Shown piece after piece: positions 27,039 to 35,263 of a DNA stretch of 64,000 nt. Numbering within the stretch: the stretch's first letter is position 1; every line of letters begins with the position of its first letter. The translations under genes were made by a program, and so were the position numbers. Where the stretch lies: contig NZ_JBNGOT010000016.1 in assembly GCF_050589705.1 (NCBI RefSeq), positions 47,964-111,963 on the forward strand. Direction: 5' to 3'. A model generated the notes under the pieces. It was not told the origin of the DNA, did not search any database, and was given only the letters and a program-made list of their open reading frames with translations. The DNA comes from Sunxiuqinia rutila. Its GTDB lineage: Bacteria; Bacteroidota; Bacteroidia; Bacteroidales; Prolixibacteraceae.

Positions 27039-27518
27039 ATGAAACTTCAACGAATCCTGAGTGGAGGGCAAACCGGAGTGGATCGTGCAGCACTGGATGC
27101 CTGCTTGGAAGTCGGTTTTCCCTGTGGCGGGTGGTGCCCGGCTGGCAGAAAAGCAGAGGACGGGCGCATTTCCTTGCGTTATCCGCTGCAGGAAAGCATG
27201 AGCGGCACATACGACGAGCGTACCCGGTTAAACGTATATGATTCCGATGCCACCTTAATTATCTTTAGCAGGGAACTTACTGGTGGAACCTTACTGACCT
27301 ACAATTATTGCAGATCAACCAACAAACCCGTTTTTCTGTTTGAAGTATCGCCTTTTTTCATTGAAAAAACTATGAATCAGCTAATTCAGTTCCTGAGCAT
27401 TCACTCCATTCGCACACTCAACATTGCCGGGCCACGTGCCAGTCAATGGCCCCAGGCTTATGAAGCCGGGCGACTGATCTCAACTCAACTGATCAGCCAA
27501 CTTAAAGCTTCCTTTTAG
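27039..27518 (+). CDS. putative molybdenum-cofactor carrier-like protein (MoCo_carrier / SLOG superfamily)
   Basis: 159 residues from the ATG at 27039, chosen because LQRILSGGQTGVDRAALDA is the conserved start of the family. Other blocks: GGWCPAGRKAEDGRI, DATLIIFSRELTGGT and RTLNIAGPRASQWPQ. This matches the putative molybdenum carrier family (PF12694), a Rossmann-like LOG/SLOG fold. Molybdenum binding is known for a few members only, and no molybdoenzyme is nearby. An unrelated nucleotide-binding role is possible. It ends at the terminator shared with the convergent locus. Confidence 0.8.
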   Translation: MKLQRILSGGQTGVDRAALDACLEVGFPCGGWCPAGRKAEDGRISLRYPLQESMSGTYDERTRLNVYDSDATLIIFSRELTGGTLLTYNYCRSTNKPVFLFEVSPFFIEKTMNQLIQFLSIHSIRTLNIAGPRASQWPQAYEAGRLISTQLISQLKASF

Positions 27519-27540
27519 CTTTTCACACCAAAACAAAAAA

Positions 27541-27563
27541 GGTCCGACGATTTTCGTCAGACC
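27541..27563. terminator. bidirectional terminator at the end of the sugar locus
   Basis: GGTCCGACGA (27541-27550) / TCGTCAGACC (27554-27563) with one mismatch, flanked by AAAAAA on the left and TTTT on the right. Confidence 0.75.
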
Positions 27564-27587
27564 TTTTCGTATTCTTTTCAATAGTTT

Positions 27588-29000
27588 TTACTTCTTAGCC
27601 ATCTCCAACGCTTGGGTGGTGGTGTAGTACTTGGTAATCATGTTTGGTACTTCCCACTCCGGCAATTTCCCCCACTCCAGGTAGCGCAGGTATTTTTCAG
27701 TAACCTGGGCAAAATGTGCCTCATGCCCCACTTTGTATGTATCCGGAATTTCAACAGTCCATAGTTTGTCTTCCAGCTTAACCAGTTTCAGTCCGGGATA
27801 TTTCGTCGCGATATCCTGATTCACGGCTTTCTGCAAACCGCCCTCAAAAGTTTCAAGGCCTTCATCAATTTCTGCCTGAATGTACACGGTTGGTTTGTAA
27901 TTCTGTTCAGCTCCTTGTTTGATAATGACATCACACAACGAACCGCGCATAATACTATAATGGGTATCACCAGTTCCTTCAGGAGCCTGAAAGTTCCAAA
28001 TAACCGATACTTTGGCGTATTTGCCTTTCAGCTTATACGTAAATTCTCCATTGGTATAAACCTGCAATTTTCCATCCACCACATCTTTCTGAAGAAAATC
28101 AGGGAAGGCATCTTTCTGCGTAACTTTCTGAAACTGATCCAGAGTCAATCCTGTCGTCCAGCGGCTGGCATTCACCATTTCCACATCAGACTTCTGAAGG
28201 ATTTGCTCCGGAAAAGCTTCCCACTGAATCATGTCCACCAGGTGGGTGGTCACATCCACCATTCCTTCACCTTGTTGCTCGGTGTCAAAAAACCAGTCAG
28301 GACGCTTGATCGGATTTCCAGCTACATACTTGAAAATATGGTGTACACTTTCCTTGGTAATCGCCGGCTCCTCGGCCGTTCCGTCCTGCAATTGTCCAAA
28401 CACTTCCGGAATTTTAGATAATTCACGCTGAATAATGGTCGTAATCTCATACCGTTCAGTCATGATATCATACAGCAACACGCCATTGGCTTCGGCAGCT
28501 TTAAAAGCCTCTTCCAGTAAGGCAAAACCTTCTGAATTGATGGCCATCGGTTTATCAGCATAGATGTTAATTCCGGCATCGGCCGCTGCTTTGATGTAAT
28601 CTATTTTCTTGGCATTATTGCCCGAAACCATCATGACGTTTCCTGGCTTTTCAGTCAGCATTCGCTCCAGGTAATCATCACCGGTGTATACTTTTTCAAC
28701 CCAGTTGGTGGGATTTTCGGCACGTGTGTTAAATCCTTCAATTCGGTTCAGATGATCCTGCACATCTTCTCCTTCAGGAGCATAAACATAAACCGTTGGG
28801 TCGACCTGCTCATACATTTCTTTCTGAACCAGAGCCGCATGAAAGTGCCCGGGATCCAAGGTCATAATTTTAACTTCGCCTTTAGCTCCTGTGAAGGCAG
28901 ACTTTGGTTCTTCCGAGGTCGCTTTCTTTTGCCCTCCGCCCGAGCATGCTGCGAAAAGTACGACCGATAACAACATAAAAGTATAAGATTGATTTTTCAT
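27588..29000 (-). CDS. Gfo/Idh/MocA-like lipoprotein with degenerate nucleotide-binding motif
   Basis: 470 residues from the ATG at 29000; the leader ends in a lipobox (LLSVVLFAACSGGG, Cys19), so it is exported by Sec and lipid-anchored. The body aligns with Gfo/Idh/MocA oxidoreductases of the putative-oxidoreductase C-terminal-domain type. The first beta strand reads VKIMTLDPGHFHAALVQ and lacks the GxGxxG/A loop. The usual EKP lysine motif is DKP in IYADKPMAI. The C-terminal domain ends with an amphipathic helix. It is last in the locus, 82 nt after DUF2264. Without a visible NAD loop it may bind a sugar without redox chemistry, or hold the cofactor in an unusual way. Confidence 0.82.
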   Translation of the reverse strand: MKNQSYTFMLLSVVLFAACSGGGQKKATSEEPKSAFTGAKGEVKIMTLDPGHFHAALVQKEMYEQVDPTVYVYAPEGEDVQDHLNRIEGFNTRAENPTNWVEKVYTGDDYLERMLTEKPGNVMMVSGNNAKKIDYIKAAADAGINIYADKPMAINSEGFALLEEAFKAAEANGVLLYDIMTERYEITTIIQRELSKIPEVFGQLQDGTAEEPAITKESVHHIFKYVAGNPIKRPDWFFDTEQQGEGMVDVTTHLVDMIQWEAFPEQILQKSDVEMVNASRWTTGLTLDQFQKVTQKDAFPDFLQKDVVDGKLQVYTNGEFTYKLKGKYAKVSVIWNFQAPEGTGDTHYSIMRGSLCDVIIKQGAEQNYKPTVYIQAEIDEGLETFEGGLQKAVNQDIATKYPGLKLVKLEDKLWTVEIPDTYKVGHEAHFAQVTEKYLRYLEWGKLPEWEVPNMITKYYTTTQALEMAKK

Positions 29001-29082
29001 TTTGCTAAATAATTCTAAATGATTTAGTTCGTTTGCACCACAAAAATAAGATTTTCCGCCAACCAACAGCAGTTAGGAACCC

Positions 29083-31137
29083 TTAACAGGTTCTTTTTCC
29101 GTCAATATCTTTAAAATCGATTTCGTAGGTTTCCCCGCTATGCAAGCTTATTGTTGCCCCCAAGGCTGAGTAGTTTTCAGTAATATCCTTAATTTTTATA
29201 TCCTTAATTGGAGACAACTCTTCTTCCGTCCATGCACCATCATCCATTTTATGCAGCATTACGGTAATCATCAATTCCATGGCCGGATTTTTGGCCATCC
29301 GTTTTTTACGGGCATAAATCACAGTACTTTCATCCGCCTCAGCGTTTCGGTTTTCATGAACCAGATGCTCCAGTTTATCCCATCCACGATAGGCAATCAA
29401 TGCAAGTTGCCGCCCCGGAATAGCTGCTGTTATAACCTGCTTGTCCTTCGATTCAAACTGATTTACCACTGCCTTTCCCCCATTCAGATGAGGCAGTCCA
29501 AAGTGCCCAAGAGTCAGTTCATATTCAAAGGCCAGACGCGAACGATCAACCCGAATCACCCCACCGGGAATCGTAATATCAGCCAAATCGATCATATAGC
29601 CAACGCCGTTGTTGGGCGGCTTACGCATAATCGCCTGCCGGTACAGCACGCCCTTGCGTACGCCATTGTACAACATACTCTGAGAAATGGTATACGAGCG
29701 GTTTTTCTCCGAGTCATTATCAACCGTTAATCCCGTAAGGTAGAAGTTCACATCGTCGCCCCGCACATCACGCGGATCATGGCTGCGATAACAGTATTCC
29801 ATGGCGGTTCCGCCTTGCGGATTGTGATCTTCCCAAGGGAAATGCGTGTTGTAAACCAGCTTCGAATAGTTCGGGTCATCGTAATAAACTTTTCCGGGCA
29901 CAATTTCAGAGGTGCCTGTTTTTCCATGGTTAACCAGAACCAACCCGGGGCTATCCAAAATGGTACGAAGCGATTGCTTGCCCAGAGTTTCCCACATACC
30001 TTCATTTTCACGGGTGGTCCAGAAAGGAGAATCCTCAGGCAACGCCAGGCAAATGAATGGCAAAAACATCAGAAAAGGGCTGCCTGCGCAACTGTAATTT
30101 TGAACCATGTATTCCTTTTGTCCATAAAACCCGAGACTTGGAATGTCGTTGCAGAAAAATTCTTCGCGGGTTACAAACTGCAACAAAGAACCTGAGCACA
30201 ATCTTCTGGCCCATCCGCCATCCAGCTGCGTTTTTTCTTTCAGCATAAATGCTACCGGAAAGGCGCCCGACACCCAGGTGCGGTAACAAATACTTCGTGA
30301 CCACATGTTGATGTATCCGTCGCGCCCAAAAAATCCGGTAAGTGATTCCATCAACTTCTGAGCCGATTTTTCAATTATCTCAGCAATCTCCGGATAATAC
30401 TCATCCCCAAATGTTCGGTTCCAGATGGTAGTATAAACAATGAACAGACTGATGGAGTAGTAGTTGTAGGTTTGCTCGAGGTACCAGCCATCTCCCGAGT
30501 GGTAAGAAGCTACCCACAGCAAATGACTCTTGAGCAGTTCATCATCAATTTCATAACCGTATTTTTTCAGAAATGAAAGGGTAACAATGTTGAATATTCG
30601 CCAGTTGTTTTGAGTGGTGCGGTGGTGGGCCCATTTTGAAATGGTAACAACCATCTCATTCTTTTGCGCTTCGGGAAACTGCGACCAAATGGTATCGGGC
30701 ATTAGCAGCAAGGTCTTAAACAAACCGCCAAATTCGCAGGTAAACTGGTAATTTGAATCGGGTAAATCTTCGGGTAAAGGCAACGAATTGGCATGTCCCG
30801 GAGTAAAGGTATTGTATAGCTGCCGGCAGTAATAATCGCGCAGGTTGATACCATTTATGGTGGTTTCCGGATCAACATGAATGAGTGGTCCGGCCAGGGT
30901 AAAGGTCCGTTCCAATGCCTCGAACTCAGCCGAGCGGTAGCGCCAATCGGGGGCATTGGGCTGCGGATAGGTTTTTCCCGGAACAATGGGAAAAGTGAGT
31001 GGCGTATCAATGGAGTCGATGTGCTTAAACGCACGTTCCAGCAAGTACTTTGCCAGCTCAATGTAATGTTTCCTGGTCATCCCCGTATGCGGACTCAGGT
31101 CAAAATCGGGATTCTCTACTTCAAAGGCCTTTTTCAT
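29083..31137 (-). CDS. DUF2264 protein, probable (alpha/alpha)6-barrel carbohydrate enzyme
   Basis: 684 residues with no signal peptide or membrane segment, so predicted cytoplasmic. The DUF2264 domain begins at about residue 20 (TRKHYIELAKYLLERAF) and runs through helical repeats with aromatic-rich motifs (HHRTTQNNWRIFNI; GDGWYLEQTYNYYS; MWSRSICYR). A beta-rich C-terminal part follows (about 420-680). I recall that DUF2264 members have been linked to beta-glucuronidase family GH154, which I cannot verify here. It would then be the only glycosidase-like protein of the locus, acting after import. The 212-nt gap upstream may hold its own promoter. Confidence 0.84.
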   Translation of the reverse strand: MKKAFEVENPDFDLSPHTGMTRKHYIELAKYLLERAFKHIDSIDTPLTFPIVPGKTYPQPNAPDWRYRSAEFEALERTFTLAGPLIHVDPETTINGINLRDYYCRQLYNTFTPGHANSLPLPEDLPDSNYQFTCEFGGLFKTLLLMPDTIWSQFPEAQKNEMVVTISKWAHHRTTQNNWRIFNIVTLSFLKKYGYEIDDELLKSHLLWVASYHSGDGWYLEQTYNYYSISLFIVYTTIWNRTFGDEYYPEIAEIIEKSAQKLMESLTGFFGRDGYINMWSRSICYRTWVSGAFPVAFMLKEKTQLDGGWARRLCSGSLLQFVTREEFFCNDIPSLGFYGQKEYMVQNYSCAGSPFLMFLPFICLALPEDSPFWTTRENEGMWETLGKQSLRTILDSPGLVLVNHGKTGTSEIVPGKVYYDDPNYSKLVYNTHFPWEDHNPQGGTAMEYCYRSHDPRDVRGDDVNFYLTGLTVDNDSEKNRSYTISQSMLYNGVRKGVLYRQAIMRKPPNNGVGYMIDLADITIPGGVIRVDRSRLAFEYELTLGHFGLPHLNGGKAVVNQFESKDKQVITAAIPGRQLALIAYRGWDKLEHLVHENRNAEADESTVIYARKKRMAKNPAMELMITVMLHKMDDGAWTEEELSPIKDIKIKDITENYSALGATISLHSGETYEIDFKDIDGKRTC

Positions 31138-31349
31138 TTCATCTGATTAAATGATGCTCCTCCCACTATCCAAAGCAGGCTAAGCATACACACGTTGTTT
31201 TAAGGTTGTTTTTTTTAATTAAGAACAATGGTTTCCCTGCCGCAGCACATCCTCCCCTTCTCTTCTCCGATAAAAATTCGATTGAATACGCCAAAGCAGA
31301 CAAACCAGGTTCTTAACGCTTTTTTTAATCTCGTATTAATGTCCTGAAT

Positions 31350-32723
31350 TTACTTCAGCACATAATTGGTTCCGTAGGGGAAACGCTGCGGACGACGAAG
31401 GTATGCGTTGGCTTCATCGTCGTTTCTGAACCGCTCTGCTGTCGGATCCCAGTGCAGCTTTCGTCCCAGTTTCATGGCAATATGGCTTACCAGACATACC
31501 GTACAGGCGCGGTGTCCGATTTCAACCGGTGAGATGGGCTCCTGACGGCTTTGAATACAATCCAGCCAATTGCCGTGTTGCTCATTGCTTCGGTACAAAT
31601 GAATTTCATCTTCACCTATTTTCGACTCCAGAATCTTACGATCACTGGCATCCAGCGCCTTGGCACTCTTTTCTTTATCCACCGGATCACTGGCCGAAGC
31701 CACATAGCTTCCGCGCGAAACGAAAATCCAGCCATCGGTTCCTTCATAACGAATTCCGTTGGTATATCCTCCGGAAGTATACATGGTAATGCCATTGGCA
31801 TATTCGGCTTTCACCATAAAATCGCCATGTACATTCCACAAACCTGATTTCGGGAATTCAGCCACTGCCTCAACAGAAACAGGGCCGGTATATTCGGTAT
31901 CCATCCCCCAGGCTGCCGAGTCAAAATGGTGTTGTCCCCATCCGGTAATCATTCCTGCTCCATATTGTTCCACGCGTAACCAGCCCGGACGTCCATAGCC
32001 TTTCTGCGGGTGGACGCCAATTTCGGTGTAGGGCACCTCCGGGGTCGACCCGAGCCACATGTCGTAATTCAATCCTTCAGGTACAGGCATTTCAGCAGCT
32101 TCAGGTCCGGAGGGATCGCCCGGCAAACCAACTTTTACCGTATGCAATTTCCCAATACGGCCGTTGCGAACCAACTCGGCAGCAATGCGAAACTGGGGTG
32201 ACGAACGCTGCTGTGTTCCAACCTGCAAAATCACGCCCTGCCGATGAACGATATCACTCAGTTGGCGGCCTTCTTCAACCGTTAAAGAGGTTGGCTTTTG
32301 CAGGTAAATATCCTTGCCGGCCAGGGCGGCTTCAATGGCTGGTTGCGAATGCCAGTGATCCGGTGTACTAATCATGACCGCATCGATGTCCTTATTTAAA
32401 AGTAATTCCCGGTAATCTTCATACATCTTCACATCCATGTACTTCTCGCCCAACTTCTTGTTGTAAAACTCCTCGACTAGTTGCTTGCCATCCGCCATCC
32501 GATTTCGGTCAACATCACACACCGCAACTACGCGGGCAATATCGTACTTCATAGTTTCAGCCAAATCATGGCTTCGGGCAATACGGCCACAACCGATTTG
32601 AGCAATATTGATTTTGTTGCTTGGCGCATTTTTCCCCAATACCGAAGAAGGAATAATGGTAGGAAGAATGATGGTGCCAGCTGCTCCGGCCACCGTATTT
32701 TTCAGGAAATGACGTCGTTTCAT
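31350..32723 (-). CDS. Gfo/Idh/MocA-family oxidoreductase with Tat signal
   Basis: 457 residues from the ATG at 32723; the leader MKRRHFLKNTVAGAAG is a Tat-type signal. The NAD(P) loop is intact: INIAQIGCGRIARSHDL (about 34-50). The conserved lysine motif reads YLQKPTSLT, with Gln replacing the usual Glu of EKP. The C-terminal substrate domain holds TGWGQHHFDSAAWGMD with a likely catalytic His. It is expected to oxidise or reduce a sugar ring hydroxyl with a tightly held nicotinamide cofactor in the periplasm. It starts 32 nt after the ThuA gene and is probably cotranscribed with it. Confidence 0.9.
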   Translation of the reverse strand: MKRRHFLKNTVAGAAGTIILPTIIPSSVLGKNAPSNKINIAQIGCGRIARSHDLAETMKYDIARVVAVCDVDRNRMADGKQLVEEFYNKKLGEKYMDVKMYEDYRELLLNKDIDAVMISTPDHWHSQPAIEAALAGKDIYLQKPTSLTVEEGRQLSDIVHRQGVILQVGTQQRSSPQFRIAAELVRNGRIGKLHTVKVGLPGDPSGPEAAEMPVPEGLNYDMWLGSTPEVPYTEIGVHPQKGYGRPGWLRVEQYGAGMITGWGQHHFDSAAWGMDTEYTGPVSVEAVAEFPKSGLWNVHGDFMVKAEYANGITMYTSGGYTNGIRYEGTDGWIFVSRGSYVASASDPVDKEKSAKALDASDRKILESKIGEDEIHLYRSNEQHGNWLDCIQSRQEPISPVEIGHRACTVCLVSHIAMKLGRKLHWDPTAERFRNDDEANAYLRRPQRFPYGTNYVLK

Positions 32724-32755
32724 AAGTTTATTGTTTTGTAGGTTAAATAATCGTT

Positions 32756-33673
32756 TTAAAGATTTGCAGGTGAGTCGTCGCATTTCAGATCGCCTAATAC
32801 ATATTGCGCACCATCCAGGTAAAACTTCAGCAATCGGCTATCCTCAAAGCTCTGTGCATTGTGCGAAGGCGACACATAAAACACGCGTCCTTTTCCATGT
32901 CTTTTAATCCATGACACGTATTTAATCTGCTCATCAATAGGTTTCTTTTTCTTGGTCAGCTTTGAACTGTCCATATAAAGCAAGGGGCGAAAATTCTTTT
33001 TCGCATAGGCTTTGTTAAAAAGATATGGTTCATCAACATGCACAAAGCCTTTGCCGTCAAAAGCCTTAACCAACGGATGATTGGGCTCGGCCAACTCCAA
33101 GGTAAGCTCCTGCTGGGCGGGATGATAATCGAAACTTCCCCCCACCATTTCACTAAACGCCATCGAGTTATTTTGCATGACAATGGCGCCATGCACCACC
33201 ATCAGACCACCTCCTTTTTCCACGTACTTAATCAGGTTTTCTTCCAGCTCGGCCGCTTTTGCAGTCCTTTCCTCGGCAGTCAAGGTTTCGTCCTGATCCA
33301 GCACATCCATAAATAAATCTCTTCGTGGGCCAACCGAGCAATTATTGTTTAAAACCACGGCATCATATTGTTTCAGGCTTTTCTTTTCAAACTTGAAAAT
33401 GTCGTTGCTAATCTCCACCTCAAAGGCTCCGGACTTTTCTCCCAGCACTTTTATCACGGCATTGGTATGCGGAATAACCCAGTGATTGAAGCCCGTAAAT
33501 AAACTAAAAACAAGCACTTTTCGTTTTTTAACCGGCTGAACCTCGGCCTGATCCGGGGCCAACTTGATAATCTGTTGAATCCACTCTTTGTCACATTCAA
33601 ATTCTTTTTGCTGCGCACTGGCAAGCATAATTGAGAAAATGAATAAAATACTAATCAAAATTTGTTTAGGCAT
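32756..33673 (-). CDS. exported ThuA-like domain protein
   Basis: 305 residues. Signal peptide MPKQILISILFIFSIMLASA, then a ThuA/trehalose-utilisation flavodoxin- or amidotransferase-like fold from about residue 48 (KKRKVLVFSLFTGFNHW) to 295. Motifs include LKQYDAVVLNNNC, GGGLMVVHGAIVM and RVFYVSPSHNAQSFED. ThuA in rhizobia is linked to 3-keto-trehalose metabolism together with the Gfo/Idh/MocA dehydrogenase ThuB. Here too it sits directly beside such dehydrogenases, which supports a keto-sugar step. The catalytic mechanism of the family is unsettled. Confidence 0.86.
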   Translation of the reverse strand: MPKQILISILFIFSIMLASAQQKEFECDKEWIQQIIKLAPDQAEVQPVKKRKVLVFSLFTGFNHWVIPHTNAVIKVLGEKSGAFEVEISNDIFKFEKKSLKQYDAVVLNNNCSVGPRRDLFMDVLDQDETLTAEERTAKAAELEENLIKYVEKGGGLMVVHGAIVMQNNSMAFSEMVGGSFDYHPAQQELTLELAEPNHPLVKAFDGKGFVHVDEPYLFNKAYAKKNFRPLLYMDSSKLTKKKKPIDEQIKYVSWIKRHGKGRVFYVSPSHNAQSFEDSRLLKFYLDGAQYVLGDLKCDDSPANL

Positions 33674-33716
33674 GATTTATCTGTTTTATACAATTCTTAC
33701 ATTTCATGAAACCAAG

Positions 33717-34967
33717 CTAGTTCTTAACCTCAATTTGGGGAGGATAGGCAAATGCCTGCCAATAACGCTCCGCTTTTTCCCGGCTAAGTTCTCCATCAAA
33801 AATCAACATTCGGTACTTTTGTGAGTAATTTGTTCCCCGTTCAATTTTCCAGGCATTGTGCCGTATGGGACAAAACTGAAAATAAACATCACCTCTTCCA
33901 CCGTTGGCATCAACCGGCCAAACACGCATGGGTTCCGGGTATTCCCGGTTAGAAGGATGGCTCATAAATAAAATGCCACTTCTACCCGAAGCAGCTTCCC
34001 CTTCCACAATGCACCAGCGCGCTTTGGTTCCGTCTGCCGTCAGTCGGTCATTCCCCTCCGAAGTCAGTACCGAGCTGTTTTCCCTGGTCCATTTTTCGGT
34101 AGCACGAAAGCCAATTCCTCCACCGTAGCGGTATGCATCGAGCAGTATGCCCGAATCCAACGGACTATTTAAACGACTAGTGTAATCAATCAACCACACT
34201 TCTCCTTTGGGATCAATATTCCAGGCAGTTACATCCAGCATTTCATTCAGCGCCACCTGATCGGCTCCTTTGGATCCAAAATCAATGTGTTGTTGCAGCG
34301 CGCTAAATCCGCTAAAAACAGCTCCTTCTACTTCTGAAATAAAATCAGCAAACCGAACTGTTCCCTGCCCTTTCAGAAGGTTCCAGAAATCGACTTCACG
34401 TCCGTTGATATGTGTTTTGGTCCAGGGGCCCCAAATGCCATAGTGATGATAATGATCCGGCGCCTGAATACGCGTTAATTCTTCGCCGCCCGGCGACCAG
34501 AGAGGATGTATAAAACCGGAGCGCTTAAACAGCGGGTTCACCCCTTCGGGCGGATAGACTTCGGCATATTGGTAGTTTAGAATAGGCTTTTCATTGAAGA
34601 TCAGTTTTAGCCCCTTCTGATTTTTCTTCAGTAGAATTTTGGAATCCGTAGCCACCTCTTCAGTAGCTTTATAAATATACTCCCGGCTTTTGCCTTTGAG
34701 GAGCTTATCATTCAACACAAACCACAGTCTGTCGCTTTTCTCGGACTCCAACTGGCTTGGCACCGGAATCTCATTCTTGCCATCCAATCGAAAAAGCTGA
34801 AAATGATGGTTATTCAACTCCAGCTTAGCCGATGAAAGATCAACACTCACCGGACAATTGAATCGATCGTAGTCGCCTGCCAAAACATGAAACCGAAATT
34901 CCTGCTGGGACCTGACCAACATGGCTGCTAAAAGCAAACCACAAATGAGTAAAAGTTTTAAACGCAT
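33717..34967 (-). CDS. exported DUF6807 (PmoA-like) protein
   Basis: 416 residues from the ATG at 34967, which starts a Sec signal peptide (MRLKLLLICGLLLAAMLVRS); nine further codons upstream are open. The DUF6807 domain covers about 60-410 with the marker blocks SGFIHPLWSPGGEELT and DHYHHYGIWGPWTKT. The His-rich HYHH could bind metal. Databases often label this family methane oxygenase PmoA, which is a misnomer: the fold and context are carbohydrate-related. It is the first gene of the second minus-strand unit of the locus, preceded by a 21-bp-spaced direct repeat. Function unknown. Confidence 0.85.
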   Translation of the reverse strand: MRLKLLLICGLLLAAMLVRSQQEFRFHVLAGDYDRFNCPVSVDLSSAKLELNNHHFQLFRLDGKNEIPVPSQLESEKSDRLWFVLNDKLLKGKSREYIYKATEEVATDSKILLKKNQKGLKLIFNEKPILNYQYAEVYPPEGVNPLFKRSGFIHPLWSPGGEELTRIQAPDHYHHYGIWGPWTKTHINGREVDFWNLLKGQGTVRFADFISEVEGAVFSGFSALQQHIDFGSKGADQVALNEMLDVTAWNIDPKGEVWLIDYTSRLNSPLDSGILLDAYRYGGGIGFRATEKWTRENSSVLTSEGNDRLTADGTKARWCIVEGEAASGRSGILFMSHPSNREYPEPMRVWPVDANGGRGDVYFQFCPIRHNAWKIERGTNYSQKYRMLIFDGELSREKAERYWQAFAYPPQIEVKN

Positions 34968-35026
34968 AGCCTTCAAGTTACAAAGTTCAGTCATGTAAAA
35001 ATAGCTTAAGCAAACAGGTCCGGCCA

Positions 35027-35061
35027 GTACTATTATTGCACTTACCTGTATTATTATTGCA
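35027..35061 (-). promoter_or_regulatory. direct repeat with 21-bp spacing, candidate regulator site
   Basis: GTACTATTATTGCA (35027-35040) and GTATTATTATTGCA (35048-35061) match at 13 of 14 positions and start exactly 21 bp apart. They lie 60-94 nt upstream of the DUF6807 start, between it and a terminator. Confidence 0.5.
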
Positions 35062-35140
35062 GAATAATTCTATCTGTAAATACCTATCTCTATCTTGGAG
35101 TGGTTAGGCAAGCTAGAAATCTTTTCAGATAAAACGAAAA

Positions 35141-35165
35141 AGGCCTGCTCGTTTTGAGCAGGCCT
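35141..35165 (-). terminator. intrinsic terminator after the Tat-lipoprotein Gfo/Idh/MocA gene
   Basis: Perfect 10-bp stem AGGCCTGCTC (35141-35150) / GAGCAGGCCT (35156-35165). The left-hand AAAACGAAAA becomes a U-rich tail on the minus strand. It splits the locus into two transcription units. Confidence 0.85.
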
Positions 35166-35263
35166 CCATTGGTTGTCAGGTGAATTAAGTTGTGGTATGA
35201 ATGATCAGTTTCGGAAAAGGAAAAAATATTGATTATTCATTAACTCTTAATTAATCGAATCAC

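Noticed and set aside
27039..27518. A molybdoenzyme system
   Set aside because: Only the carrier-like gene is present, with no molybdopterin enzymes or synthesis genes nearby.
33717..34967. Methane monooxygenase subunit PmoA
   Set aside because: The database label for this family is misleading: the protein is a soluble exported DUF6807 domain with no membrane helices.
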